DNA from: Bidens hawaiensis
Lineage: Eukaryota > Streptophyta > Magnoliopsida > Asterales > Asteraceae
NCBI GenBank assembly: GCA_021521415.1
Contig: JAIQDT010005480.1
Span: forward strand, 140,504-204,503
Length of the DNA stretch: 64,000 nt
Direction of reading: 5' to 3'
The notes below the pieces were generated by a model. It was given only the letters and a program-made list of their open reading frames with translations, searched no databases and was not told the origin of the DNA. Below are positions 1-10,503 of the stretch, piece by piece. A program made the translations under genes and the position numbers. Numbering within the stretch: position 1 is the stretch's first letter; each line of letters begins with the position of its first letter.

Positions 1-359
1 ATTCCATCTAGTGCACTTTCTTCTTACCATTAAAGAGTCATTTGCTTACGTTGATTTGTCGGACAATTTTGCATCAACTCTAGCCTAGCTAGCTCCCTAT
101 GTTTGAGATACGGTTAAGATTAGCTGCCACTCCTGAGGATTCCATAGGCTTAGTGATGATCATTTGAACTTAATGTTGTATGCTATTGGGGGCTCGATGG
201 GTTGGTGGTTGGGTTTAAAGTGGATCAATATATTGGCAATCGCGGTTAATACGTCAATTTGTTTCTATTGCTTTAATAAAATAATATAATAAAACGAGAG
301 TTGTTATTTTCTTCTTGGGTATGATCCTCTGCAGTTTACTTTTTCACGGACAAAAAAGG
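1..359 (+). mobile_element. 3' internal end of Tat/Athila-like LTR element T1
   Basis: Non-coding internal sequence just upstream of the polypurine tract and 3' LTR of a Tat/Athila-like element whose 5' part lies outside the window. It matches, in the same order, the reverse complement of 32970-33130, the equivalent part of element T2: shared blocks include GGTTTAAAGTGGA, ATCGCGGTTAA and CAGTTTACTTTTTCA. No ORF of note. Assignment rests on this internal match and on the tract and LTR that follow. Confidence 0.75.
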
Positions 360-377
360 TTCAAGTGTGGGGATATT
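360..377 (+). other. Polypurine tract of T1
   Basis: The purine-rich run TTCAAGTGTGGGGATATT sits directly before the LTR start. AAGTGTGGGGA is typical of Tat/Athila elements, where it primes plus-strand DNA synthesis. T2 has the same motif on the minus strand at 32952-32970. Confidence 0.7.
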
Positions 378-640
378 TAATGTTTTGAAAAACACATAGC
401 GTTTTATCCCGTTTTTGTGTTGTTTTGTGCGTAAGCCGTTAACGAATATAACTTGTTCTTACATGAAATTAAATGTGTAACATTCGTGTAACATCCTAAA
501 ATTTATAATGTTGAATAAAGGAAGTTATGTTTAGTGATTTCGCGTAATTAATTAATATCGGGTAAGGAGCGGATCATGGACTTAGATTAATTGAGATGGG
601 TTAAATGAGAATGGGCCTTAGGTCCATGGGATTTAAGGGA

Positions 641-648
641 TATAAATA
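641..648 (+). promoter_or_regulatory. TATA box of LTR A1
   Basis: TATAAATA in the context GGGATATAAATACCCC, about 155 bp into the LTR, followed by a CA-rich stretch and a GC-rich leader. This places U3 at 487 to roughly 670 and the transcribed leader after it. Solo LTR A3 has the matching position as TATGAATACCCC. Confidence 0.6.
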
Positions 649-963
649 CCCCCTAAACCCAAAAATATCTTTCATTCTATCACTTTTCTAATACACTCCA
701 AAACACACACACACCACACAACTTCGCCGCCGGCCGAGGGAAGAACCGGGCGGATCCGAGAGAGAGAGAGAGCGATTAGTTGTGATAACAAGTAAACGAG
801 ATCCAAACAAGCTCAAAAAGGTATGATTCTTGATCTTTGAAGTTTAAAGATCCGAGCTTTATAGCGTATATACGACCGGAAACGGTTGGGGAACGTAGGG
901 GGTGATATCGAACCATAGCAAGGGTGTTAAAATCGCTCGAAATGCTGGTCAGAAACTAAAACA

Positions 964-1258
964 GCAGCTGATCTGGGCAACTTCGCCTGCATCTGGGCAA
1001 CTTCGCCTTCAAAGCGATAACTTCGCCTTCAAATCGATAACTTCGCCTGAGGCCAAGTTCGCCTAATTGATAACTTCGCTTACGGCCAAGTTCGCCTAAC
1101 TGGTAACTTCGCCTAAATCCAAGTTCGCCTAATAACTTCGCCTAGAGCTAAGTTCGCCTGAGGTTTAACTTCGCCTAAAGCCAAGTTCGCCTGATAACTT
1201 CGCCTAAAGCTAAGTTCGCCTAAGGTTTAACTTCGCTTAAAGTCAAGTTCGTTTAGAA
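964..1258 (+). repeat. AACTTCGCCT / AAGTTCGCCT array in leader of LTR A1
   Basis: More than twenty irregularly spaced copies of (A)ACTTCGCCT and AAGTTCGCCT, often alternating as AACTTCGCCTAAAGCCAAG and so on, fill this part of the LTR downstream of the TATA box. The spacing is not constant, so this is a motif array and not a strict satellite. Other copies of this LTR family have quite different arrays at the same position. Confidence 0.85.
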
Positions 1259-1338
1259 AATAAATTAAAAATTTAATGAAAAATGTGTTAAGACAGTTAA
1301 TGGAAATAAAATTTTTCCAAGTTGACTTGGCAGCTCGA

Positions 1339-1425
1339 CCCCAGCCAGGGGCTCTGCCCCTTGGACCCTGCTAGGGGCTGCCGCCCCTAGACCCCACTGC
1401 CAGGGGCGCTGCCCCCGGACCCCCG
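1339..1425 (+). repeat. GC-rich palindromic cluster in LTR A1
   Basis: Repeats of CCAGGGGC, GCCCCTNGACCC and CAGGGGCTG-type words form several short inverted repeats that could fold in RNA. The block recurs in A3 at about 31625-31695 in antisense (GGGGCGGCAGCCCCTAGCGG). I do not see it in the full-length element A2. Confidence 0.65.
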
Positions 1426-1842
1426 TTCGTTGAGGGTCATATAAAGATAGAAATACATTATGAGAAGTGATAGTTAATTGATACGTATACTTGTTATACA
1501 GTCAGCCGTGCACAACTGAAGAAAGGAATTACGATTAACGGTGAACGTAACCGTGTTCAGGTGAGTTTCTAGCCCCATTTATGTGTTATGTTTTCGGGGC
1601 TGTGTGCATACTTGATATGTTTGTTAATACGCTTATCCTAAGAGGTAAGTGTATGCCTTATGTGAATGATATGATATGTATGAATGATTGCTTGATGGTA
1701 CGTGAACGATCTTCGGATATTGCACGTACTGTCAGGTTGTAACGCTATGTGTAAGGTAAGTATGATATGTATGCTTATGTGTATGAACGTGATAAAGTTA
1801 ATAAAAGAAGGAAATGACGGTTGCATGGTTGTATGGTTACGA

Positions 1843-2168
1843 AAAGGGTACCGAGCCCTAATAATACTCGAGGTATGATGTATGGTTGTATGGTAACGAA
1901 GAGGGAATCGAACCCTACTAATATTCGAGAACTATGGAACCGAACCCTACTAATATTCGAGGAAAGAGGGAAACCGAGCCCTAATAATACTCGTGGAAAG
2001 AGGGTACCGAGCCCTAATAATACTCAAGAAAGGAGGGTACCGAGCCCTAATAATACTCGAGGAAGGAGGGTACCGAGCCCTAATAATACTCGAGGAAGGA
2101 GGGTACCGAGCCCTAATAATACTCGAGGAAGGAGGGTACCGAGCCCTAATAATACTCGAGGAATGTAG
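1843..2168 (+). repeat. 33-bp tandem repeat of LTR family A
   Basis: Tandem copies of a 33-bp unit built on GTACCGAGCCCTAATAATAC. Four or five copies are near-identical and the left-hand copies are more degenerate. Because the period is a multiple of three and the unit lacks stops, two frames stay open, giving an 11-residue repeating peptide (RVPSPNNTRGR). The array recurs in A3 (28556-28690) and in both LTRs of A2. I read it as a non-coding LTR repeat. Confidence 0.85.
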
Positions 2169-3008
2169 GGCGTAATGCTCTTTATAACGTAAGATATGAA
2201 GGTAAGTTAATACAAAAGAAAGAATGAAAGTATGAAAGTATGAAAGTATGAATGAAAGAATATAAGTTTATGTGTATTGTATAGTGTATGATTAACTAGA
2301 ACTCACTCAGTGTAGCTGACTTTTAGTATGCACGCAGGTGAGTAGGATGAGGTAGCTCGCTTGAGGAGACACGTGGCACTGAACAAGAGTCTGGCATCTG
2401 AAGACTTATGATGTTTTAATTTTAATGTTTTAATGTTGAAAGGCAAAGGATGTTTTGAGACAAGTTATGAATTATGTAATGTTTTATGAAAGTTTTATAT
2501 TCCGCGTAAATGTTTTAATTAACTCTGATATTTAGAACTGTGTTTATGAGTAAATCCAACACGAAAGTAGGGCTACCGGTAACGGGGCCTTACAATTCGT
2601 CAATTTTCGGACCCGAAAACCCGACTCGTTTAAAATTTTCGATGTGATTTAGTTAATTATACATATACCCATATGTTACATATTTCATACGTAATAGTTT
2701 TTCTTTCCTAAAGTTATTTAATAATATTAATGTATATAAATCAAAATTATAACACTCATGATTTTTTCTTTATTCTAATATCACATAAATAAGATTATTG
2801 ATGCATAACCAAAGTACATCATTTTAATTTAATTATAACACATTTATTTTTGTCACATTTATTTTTACCTAAAATTATTTATTTTTAAAATATGAAAAAT
2901 ATCTTCCTACACCATTCAAATATTGGTCAAACCTCTCCCCCCCCACAAATCACTCTCCTAATCAATTTTATTATTAAAACATTCTAAATAATAACCTCCT
3001 TATTTTAG

Positions 3009-3016
3009 TATAAATA
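3009..3016 (+). promoter_or_regulatory. TATA box of LTR B1
   Basis: TATAAATA in a pyrimidine-rich context (ACTCACTCCCACCCC follows shortly), about 420 bp after LTR A1. It lies in the U3 part of B1 and agrees with the plus orientation given to this LTR. Confidence 0.5.
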
Positions 3017-6000
3017 AGAACTCACTCCCACCCCTTTAATTCTTGCACCACTCTTTGACAGGTTCAAGAGATTATTTTTTTTTCCATTTCAAAGGTAGGG
3101 TTTTAATTATTCAAGCCTTCTTCATCTTATTTCTATTTATCTTAAATTCTTGTTCATACTAGCTAATCAAATGGTCATATGACCATAACACAATCATGTC
3201 TAGGAATTCACATAATCCATACACCATGGTGTATAGGGTGGATGAGACAAAGAACACAGGGAGATGATCGATTACACGAATGTCACACTTGAAACGTTCT
3301 TACATCTTTATTTTTCTGTTTTGAATCATTATTTTTTTGTTCAAAGGACTCAAGAATTTTTGATGATATATTCTAATAAATGTTATATAATCATATCCAA
3401 AAAATTCCATAATTTTATTTCATCAAAATCCTTTTTGAAATCGTTAGAATATTGCTTTTAGCAATATTTCAGTTTTGACATTAGATATAGCCTCAAAGAA
3501 AGAGACATATCTTGTTTATAACAAACTGAAAAAGTGTAACACCAAATTCTATGACATACTTCAATGAAACACGGTTCTAAAAACTATTTTTATGCATTTT
3601 AATTCATTCTTATGAATTCGCAATAAATATTTTAAAAGCAGTGCGCAGATTCGTACGCTGTTTTGGCCTATTTAGGTTACGAATTTGCAAAACTTTTCTA
3701 AATGAAAGTTGTTCAAAACATTCTAATTTAGTATATTGGAAAGTCTTGATTTATAAGAAAATTGTTTGATGTTTTTAACACCTTAATCCAAACAGAACAG
3801 TTTGTTGTCCAAAAACAGCTTTTGTATTTCATCTTCCTATTTGATCTTTTCCTTGTTTTTATCTTAATAATTATACATTATATTTAGTATTTTTTAAAAT
3901 TACCAATCCCATTAGTTAGTCTTTAATTATTATATTTTTTTTATTTATAGTTCGTGAGGTTCGATTGTTCATTTTCTTTAACGTGCTTTCGGTTGTCATT
4001 TCAAGTTTGGCTTTAATCTCAAAGGTGAGTTTTCATATCCTCCTTTTTCATCTTTTAAATTTTGGGGGTGGCTTGTATACCCTATTTATATTACTCATTT
4101 TTATTTACTTATCTATTCATAACACAATTCAATATATGTTTATGTGTGATTATTGCATCCTCTATGATAATGCTCTATGTTCTTAATTGTTTATTTTATG
4201 TTTGGTGGTTGGTATCTCATCCTCATCTATCCTCATCTAGTATGATCATACATTTACCCAAGTACTTTGATTTCGTATCAATAAGAACGGGTTCACATCT
4301 ATTTAGTTGTTTACATTTTCATAGGATATGTAATACTCATCATTTGCATATGAATTGTGATTTATTTATATATATATAAAAAACTAAAACTTACGCATTC
4401 TCACCAACATTCGTGTTGACAAACTCTATTTTCATACATGTTACATGTACAAGTAGTTGATATTATTCAAGTTGGAAGACAATAGTTTGACCTTAGGATA
4501 TTATTCAACATACAAGAATATGATGAAATTGTTATAATTATTGAATTTGTGTACGTGTTTAATGTTAATAAAATTAAACATTCATTTTCGCTTTAATTAG
4601 TGTCTTTTGAGCTACTGTCCAATCAATACGTTACGCCCCGACATGTTCTGCCGCTTTTGATAGGGGGTGTGACAAAATTTTTGTGTATATGATAGGTCTC
4701 ATGTTGAAGAGAGAAAAAAAATGAGTGTAATGAAGAAAGAATCAGCTCAAACGGGATTCGGATGAAGCCGGTAGACGCGTTTGAAGATAAGCGAGTCAAA
4801 AAATAAAAGAAACAGCCAAATGACCAGGCCACACCGCGCGACCACCTAGGCCTTGGTTGTCACGTGGCGCGGCGCCTTAGGGTGTTCCATGGCTTCCCAA
4901 ATCCATCACCACGACTATTTTGTCCTTATATGGGCTTGTGGGCTTGTTGTGGACCTAGTTTGGCTTGTTTATCAAGTTTAATGATATATTTAAGAACCCT
5001 AAACCCTATGAACGAAAATATACTTGATTCCAGTCGTTCCACATCAGTTCCAGACGAAATACCAAGAAGAAGGAGCTTTCGGATCGGAGTTTCATCAACC
5101 GGTTGTCGGTTTTGCTTGTTTTAACGTTTGTAAGTTCGTTTTTGAGTTTTAGACTTTGAAACAAGTTCCAATCAGTTTGTAATGGATACTTTGAGCTAAA
5201 TTATGATTATTATCTGCTGTTCATTCATTATGGTTGGCTAAACTTGTTTGAATCGCCTAGGTTTGATGTTTAACGATTTAAATTAACTAGTTTAGGGTGC
5301 TTAACAAGTGGTTGATTTTTTCCTCTATTGTAAAGTTCATATTTTGTGATATTATTCCGTGTATCCCGATGCCATAGACGTATCTCAGGTTGCATGTGCC
5401 CCGTGTGGTTTATTATTGCATGAATTAGTTTCGTGTAGGCGTTAATTGCATGTTTCGGTTAATATTGTGTGTGTTGATTGATTGTGGTAGGCATACCATT
5501 AGGGTTTGTGTTTCTTGAATCATTAAAGTCAGTAGGTTAACCACATTTGAGTTGGACCAAAACCTTAGGTGTCGGCTTATCTTGCTAGTTTAGTTGATTT
5601 GTTTAGTCGTTGCGAGACCACGTGCGGTTTTCCAGCTGTTGACTAGGTTAGTTTGTAAGTTGAGTTATTTTGTCTTTAGTATTGAATTACCCCTCTTCTC
5701 CTAGGTTTGTAACTAGATCTAGCCTTAGTGAGATCTATGATTTAGAGATGGACCAAGTGATGAGTCATTAGGGTACGTAGATAAACAACCACGAATTAAA
5801 AGCTATCTAGACATTGTTAGGGTTTTCTGGTAAAACTGACCGTAGGCACCCAGTTACCTTGACCTCTCCTATGTTAGCTCATCTTTAGAACCCTGGTTTC
5901 AACCACATGTTGGCACCCGTGTCATCTTATAGCCGTTAAGTCATCTTACCTAGGTGATTTGTTTTCTTATTATCGTTAGTTCCGTTAAGTTTCATCGTTA

Positions 6001-6112
6001 GTTAAGTTAGTTAAGTTTAGTTAGTTTAAATAATTAAGATAAATAAATATATTATTTAGGTAGGACTTAGATTAGGGTTAATTATCTTAGCCGTTCTCAC
6101 GTGTCTTTGTGT

Positions 6113-6390
6113 TTTTAATGCATACGCAGGTTATCGTGTGATGTGATGTTCAAACAGGTTTGGAAGAAAACTTAGGATTTACAAGATAGAGAGAATAAAC
6201 AAGATTTTAATCTGTGATATAATTTTTTTGTTTGACTTATTAGAATGATGGATTTTGTATTGAATATTATTGGATTTATTTGAATTTAATTTAATAGATA
6301 TTAAAATTTCAATATTGCATGATTATACCTTAAGAGCTGTGGGCAATCAGCTCACGCCCTGGCATTTCCGCCTTAGGTTGGGGTGTGACA
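6113..6390 (+). mobile_element. 3' fragment of a family C/D LTR
   Basis: A ~280-bp LTR tail ending CCGCCTTAGGTTGGGGTGTGACA. Its start (TTTTAATGCATACGCAGG) resembles D just after its hairpin (TTTTAATATGCTTTTCAGG), and its end matches the reverse complement of the start of solo LTR C at 44085. It directly abuts the truncated T1 LTR on the left and a CACTA end on the right. No duplication is visible, so a deletion or recombination probably produced the junction. Confidence 0.6.
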
Positions 6391-6568
6391 AAAACCACAT
6401 GTTTTTGTAGCAATTTTGTCAGAAAAGTTATCGAAAAAAAGTTAAAAACGATTTTCAAGCATGTGTTTTTCTAACATAACTTTTTGTTGGAAAACTGTTA
6501 GAAACTAGATTTTCCAACAAATTTCCTACGAATTCAGTTGTAGAAAAAAATAAAATTTTCTAGTAGTG
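6391..6568 (+). mobile_element. Terminal fragment of a CACTA (En/Spm-like) transposon
   Basis: The stretch ends AATTTTCTAGTAGTG, which reads CACTACTAGAAAATT on the other strand, a CACTA terminus. Inward lie degenerate subterminal words repeated in both orientations (TTTTTGTAGCAATTTTGTC, TTTCCAACAAATTTCC, GAATTCAGTTGTAGAAA), as expected for transposase-binding subterminal repeats. The partner terminus is not found upstream; the LTR fragment at 6113-6390 replaces it. No transposase remains. Confidence 0.6.
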
Positions 6569-7118
6569 AGTGGCTACAGAAGCTAGCAAGTGTTATAACA
6601 TGTATCTGAAACCGTAGAAATGTATTTGTTACATGGATTAAATAAAATAATAATAAAAGTGTATTTGATTTGTGTATTATTTGTTGCAATGTAACATATG
6701 ATTTGTACATGTTTCATCATTAAAGTTGTACAAAGTTATTTGCATATTAACTTAATAGTAATTTTTAAGACTTAAAACAATAGCTTTTCTTTTCCATTTA
6801 TTATATATAAGTAATACGTAATTTTAATCATATAAAGTATTTAGAGATTTATTAATAATATTGTTCTCATTATTTAACCTGCGTAATGCATGACTTTCTA
6901 ACCTAGTTCCCATTAAAGAATTTTAATTCCCTTTCCATCATATGAAGCAAACCAAATAAAGCTTAATAGTTATTATATTATACAATTATGCAATGTGTCT
7001 AAGCTTAATAGTTCTTACATTATACAATTTTGCACATTTTTTTTGCAAAGTTTTTTGGCACTTTATTCAACTTTAACCACTTTAAGACCTTCATTCAACT
7101 TTAACCACGTTAATGCTC
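6569..7118. other. AT-rich intergenic stretch, nothing identified
   Basis: AT-rich sequence without a credible ORF or recognised repeat. A short phrase (AAGCTTAATAGTT..TTATACAAT) occurs twice near 6960 and 7000. Confidence 0.5.
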
Positions 7119-7399
7119 TGTTCCCGAGTCTCATTTAAAGAACGAAAGAAAAAGAAAGAGATGGAAAGAAGATGAGACTTATGTTCCTGAGTTTCATTAA
7201 AGGAGGAAAAGGAAATGAATAATAAAAAATATGTCTCCGAGATTCATTTAAAAGGAAAGGAAAGTGGGAGTTTTGTAATGCAAATTTTTTCTTTCCATTT
7301 TGGGAGTTAAAAGGAAAGGAAAATATATCCCCGAGTTTCATTTAAAAGGAAAGGAATGAAAATGTTTTCATTTTCTATGTTAAACTGAACTCGGGAACA
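7119..7399. mobile_element. Small MITE-like element with TGTTCCCGAGT ends
   Basis: The stretch begins TGTTCCCGAGT and ends ACTCGGGAACA, an 11-bp terminal inverted repeat. Between them the phrase CCCGAGTTTCATTTAAAAGG recurs about four times with variation, roughly every 60 to 70 bp. I could not find a convincing target-site duplication, so the superfamily is open. The minus-strand ORF at 7135-7341 follows the repeat and is not a gene. Confidence 0.5.
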
Positions 7400-7509
7400 A
7401 AATGTAAGACCTATATAATAAATGTAGCCTCTATGAGAATGTTTTACACCATGTGACGCCACGGTAACATAGGTTTCTTTTCCCCCCTAAAATGGGTGTA
7501 GTGGATGGA

Positions 7510-8731
7510 TGATCGATGTCGAAAGGTCAATCAAAAACATTTATAAAATACCTTTACTAGCTAGGGCAAGTAAAGTATCGAATCCACAAGGAATCAGTGG
7601 AGTGCTAATCAAGTTTAATACTTTTTAATTAATTATTCTAGGATGGACAAACGATGTCAAGCAGTTTATAAATTGATTTGGTTGTAAGTCAATTAGAGAA
7701 AATAGTAACAGACTTCAGGTTCAGGTAATGCAATGAACTGACCGAACAAAACTTACACCAATTGGGGAATTACATAAACATAATTCTTTCATTATAATAG
7801 GAAAATAATTACTAGACACAATAGTTTGGTTATGATGATTCACAGAACTTAATTCAAAGAATTGACACAACTGAACACGGTCTATCTAACTACCAGTTCG
7901 TTAATATGAAACCTAACATATATCAACGATTAATGGTAAACAACTCATTGACGATAAGAACTAAATCCTAAGTGTTGATGAACACAAACCAAATAATTGA
8001 TGATAAATGTAATCATAGAAAACACTGTTTAGCCGATTCAAACAAACATAAAGGTTCAATCAAACAAAAGATTAATCAAAACTAAATCCCAATATTGGTA
8101 ACAATCATAAAATAATCAGTTCATATGCAAACCCTACACCTGAAGCAGTCACGAATGATTTAGCCTTGCCTCTGCATCACGATTGACTCGAGTATGGATT
8201 GGAAGGATGAAACCATGGATGGTTTTGGTAATTGAGAGGTGTTATGATGGTGTAAGATGGCCTCCAAGAAGTCAAAAACGGCTGGAATGATCCCTTCACG
8301 ATTTAGGGTTTTATGCTTTATATAGAAGCTGGGCCCATGCTTTAAATATGAATTTCGCATATCAGTATAAGCTACTCTGACCCCTTGCGTAGCTTACTCT
8401 GGTTGGAAATCCCTTACTCGAATCTGACTGCCTTACTCTGAGTCAATTTTGGCATCCAGAGTAGGTTACTCTGATTCCGGAGTAGCTTACTCTGGGAGCT
8501 GAATTTCAACCAACTTGTTTCTTTTCATTTCCAACACTTGTGTAATGGCTACGATCTTCCTGAGACTTCAAATCATGCTCGTAAATGTCTTCAAATAGTA
8601 TCTTTTAAGCTCCGTTAAGCACCACACACCTGTAAACATAAAACCTATCAAAGTATTTGTGTTCGATACATATAAAGAAGTAAAACACACAATATAAAAC
8701 ACTTAATGCACAAACTTTTACCCACACATCA
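7510..8731. mobile_element. Solo LTR S, Tat/Athila-like, TSD ATGGA
   Basis: A 1,222-bp stretch starting TGATCGATG and ending CACACATCA, flanked on both sides by ATGGA (7505-7509 and 8732-8736). TGAT..ATCA ends and the phrase AAAGTATCGAATCCACAAGG near the start resemble the T-family LTRs. Near 8360-8500 the words AGTAGCTTACTCTG and GTTACTCTGA repeat several times. No PBS, PPT or internal region is attached, so it is a solo LTR. Confidence 0.8.
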
Positions 8732-8806
8732 ATGGAGCCCTTCCAATCATTATTTTATTATTAACTTATACTATTTTTTTTAATAAAATATAAGAAAAAC
8801 AAATAA

Positions 8807-9970
8807 GACAAAATGAGAAAACTAGTCCTTTATGTTTGCACGTTTTTTCAATGGTAGTCCTTTGGCAAACTTAATAACATAAATCATCCTTTACGGTTAA
8901 ATTTTCTCTCACGGTATGTCCTTTGGCCCTAACCCAGTTAACTTTTCTCGTTAAAACCAATCACGTGCAAAACACATGAGGGTCAATTCGTCTTTTTACT
9001 CTTTGAGGGACTATTTGTGTTTATAACTTAAACTTTGAGATAAAAATACAAATATTTAAAGATTAATCTTGTCCTCTCTTTCTCTCTCTCTTCCTCTCTA
9101 ACCTGCACTCTCTCCCTCTCGAGACCACTGCAACCACCATCACCAACTCCAGTCACCACCATCCCTTCTCTCTAAACCATCTCCGACCACCATATATCTG
9201 CAACCACCCACTTGCCACAACTATCAACACCATCGTTCACCAACACACCTTCACCATCACCGCCCTCGCCTACCAATCTCTCCACCGTTGTCAACATCAC
9301 CCTCCACCACCGTTCTCGCAGCCATTTGCTCCGACACTCACACCTTCCCGTGAGTGAACTTCTTCGTCAGTCAATTCCACCATTTATTATTTGGTTTCAG
9401 ATCTGATCGAAAACCCCCAAATCTTGCATCAATAAAACCCTAAAATCATGTTCCGATTGAGATTATATACGCAGTGATACACACTTATAATTACAACGAG
9501 AATCAATGCTGACACCTATATAACTGATTGATTTGTGGGATGAATCATATATCGAAACTGAAATCGGGTTTGGATATGAAATCATTGTTAATGAGTTTAG
9601 ATTCATCGGAAACTGTTTATGCGAAGAAACTGAAAACGAAAACAGATCTACTGAAAATTTTGCGTTCATCGTTGGCGACGCCAGTAGCAGGTTTGAGTGT
9701 GTGAGGGGTGGGGGGGGGGGGGGGGGGACGGGCATTTGTGGTTGTCTGGTCAGGATTGGTGGTGAAGGTTGGCTAGACTGTCAGGGAAACATATATGTAA
9801 AATTACCAAACTACGCTCATGTGCTTGCACATGACTAGATTTAACGAACAAAACTAACTGGGTTAGTGCCAAAGGACGTAATGCGATAGACTTTTTAAAT
9901 GTAAATGATGATTTATGTTATTAAGACCATTGAAAAACGTGCAAACATAAAATAGTTTTCCCATTTTGTC
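8807..9970. mobile_element. Non-autonomous Mutator-like element (MULE1)
   Basis: The ends form a long imperfect inverted repeat of about 180 bp: the left end starts GACAAAATGAGAAAACTA and the right end reads GACAAAATGGGAAAACTA on the other strand. It is flanked by a 9-bp duplication with one mismatch, AACAAATAA (8798-8806) and GACAAATAA (9971-9979), the size usual for MULEs. The interior is CT-rich, then carries small ORFs and a run of about 18 G near 9710-9727. I recognise no captured gene and no transposase. Confidence 0.8.
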
Positions 9971-10503
9971 GACAAATAAATCATCCACCAATTAATTACT
10001 GCCAAACTTCTCAAACATAAAACACTACCCACCATCAAAGAGCTTTCACCAAACCTTTCCCATCAGTCGCTTTATGAGAAGCGCTCCCCACCATCAAAGA
10101 GCTCAAAGTGCCCCGGAGGTTGTGTTCTCATACACTGGGGCTTTTGGGTGGGCAAAACTCCCCTACACCCGGTCTGATGTCACAATTTTTTACCGCTTAT
10201 ACACCAAGTTTCCACCACTTTACTAACATGAAATTCCGTCAGAACTTTCTCCACGTTAATAACACAAATTTTGAGCATATGCGAATGGATGCAACCATAA
10301 CCACCATAAACACACATAAAGCAATGACGAAACTAAACAAACAAACCATGTATCCAAATTTAGTAACCTTAACATGCTTTATATGAAAAGTACACCAACA
10401 ACAATCACTAAATGAAGAAAAAAAACAGTTAAAACTGTTACTCAAAAGACAGGATCATAATATAGGTATAATTCAGTCAGCACCAAGAAACTTGTTTATC
10501 AAT

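Larger units (their letters stand above)
487..2594 (+). mobile_element. Solo LTR A1 (Ty3/gypsy family A)
   Basis: A complete 2,108-bp LTR starting TGTAACATCC and ending GGGGCCTTACA, flanked by a perfect 5-bp duplication ATTCG (482-486 and 2595-2599). It belongs to the family of the full-length element at 46797-58496, which has the same termini, the same 33-bp repeat and the same TCAGNGTAGCTGA hairpin. It landed 11 bp inside the end of LTR B1. Its leader has an AACTTCGCCT array, where the full-length copy has a TGTAATCGA array. Confidence 0.93.
476..4674 (+). mobile_element. Solo LTR B1 (Ty3/gypsy family B)
   Basis: An LTR beginning TGTAACATTCG and ending GGGGGTGTGACA, with no internal region attached. 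It is about 2.09 kb once nested LTR A1 is removed. The flanks are AAATG on the left and AAATT on the right, a target-site duplication with one mismatch, and the T1 LTR is continuous across the site. It carries the CACCAACATTCGTGTTGAC hairpin at 4402-4420. The same family occurs in antisense at 28855-31407, 34319-35390 and 61150-63842. Sense orientation is taken from element D, where the same GTGTGACA end is followed by a PBS. Confidence 0.85.
378..6112 (+). mobile_element. 3' LTR of T1, split by nested solo LTRs and truncated
   Basis: The LTR starts TAATGTTTTG (TGATGTGTTG in T2), runs to about 475, is interrupted by solo LTR B1 with its nested A1, and resumes at about 4680. From there it follows the reverse complement of the T2 5' LTR (36884-38043): GTTGAAGAGAG, then AGCTCAAACGGGATTC, GAGCCGG-like and TGGCGCGG-rich blocks, ending in CCGTTCTCACGTGTCTTTGTGT near 6112. 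The remaining LTR end, expected to finish in CACATCA, is missing. ORFs in this stretch, such as 4864-5124, are chance frames in LTR sequence. Confidence 0.75.

Noticed and set aside
964..1258. Possible CRISPR-like array of short repeats
   Set aside because: Repeats are 8-10 bases, irregularly spaced, inside a plant LTR, with no spacers of constant length or cas genes.
1821..2168. ORF of 115 codons with a repeated peptide
   Set aside because: It is the 33-bp LTR repeat read in frame; other LTR-A copies have it degenerate, and it lacks protein-like composition.
4864..5124. 86-codon plus-strand ORF
   Set aside because: Lies wholly in the T1 LTR; the equivalent T2 and T3 LTR segments do not preserve it.
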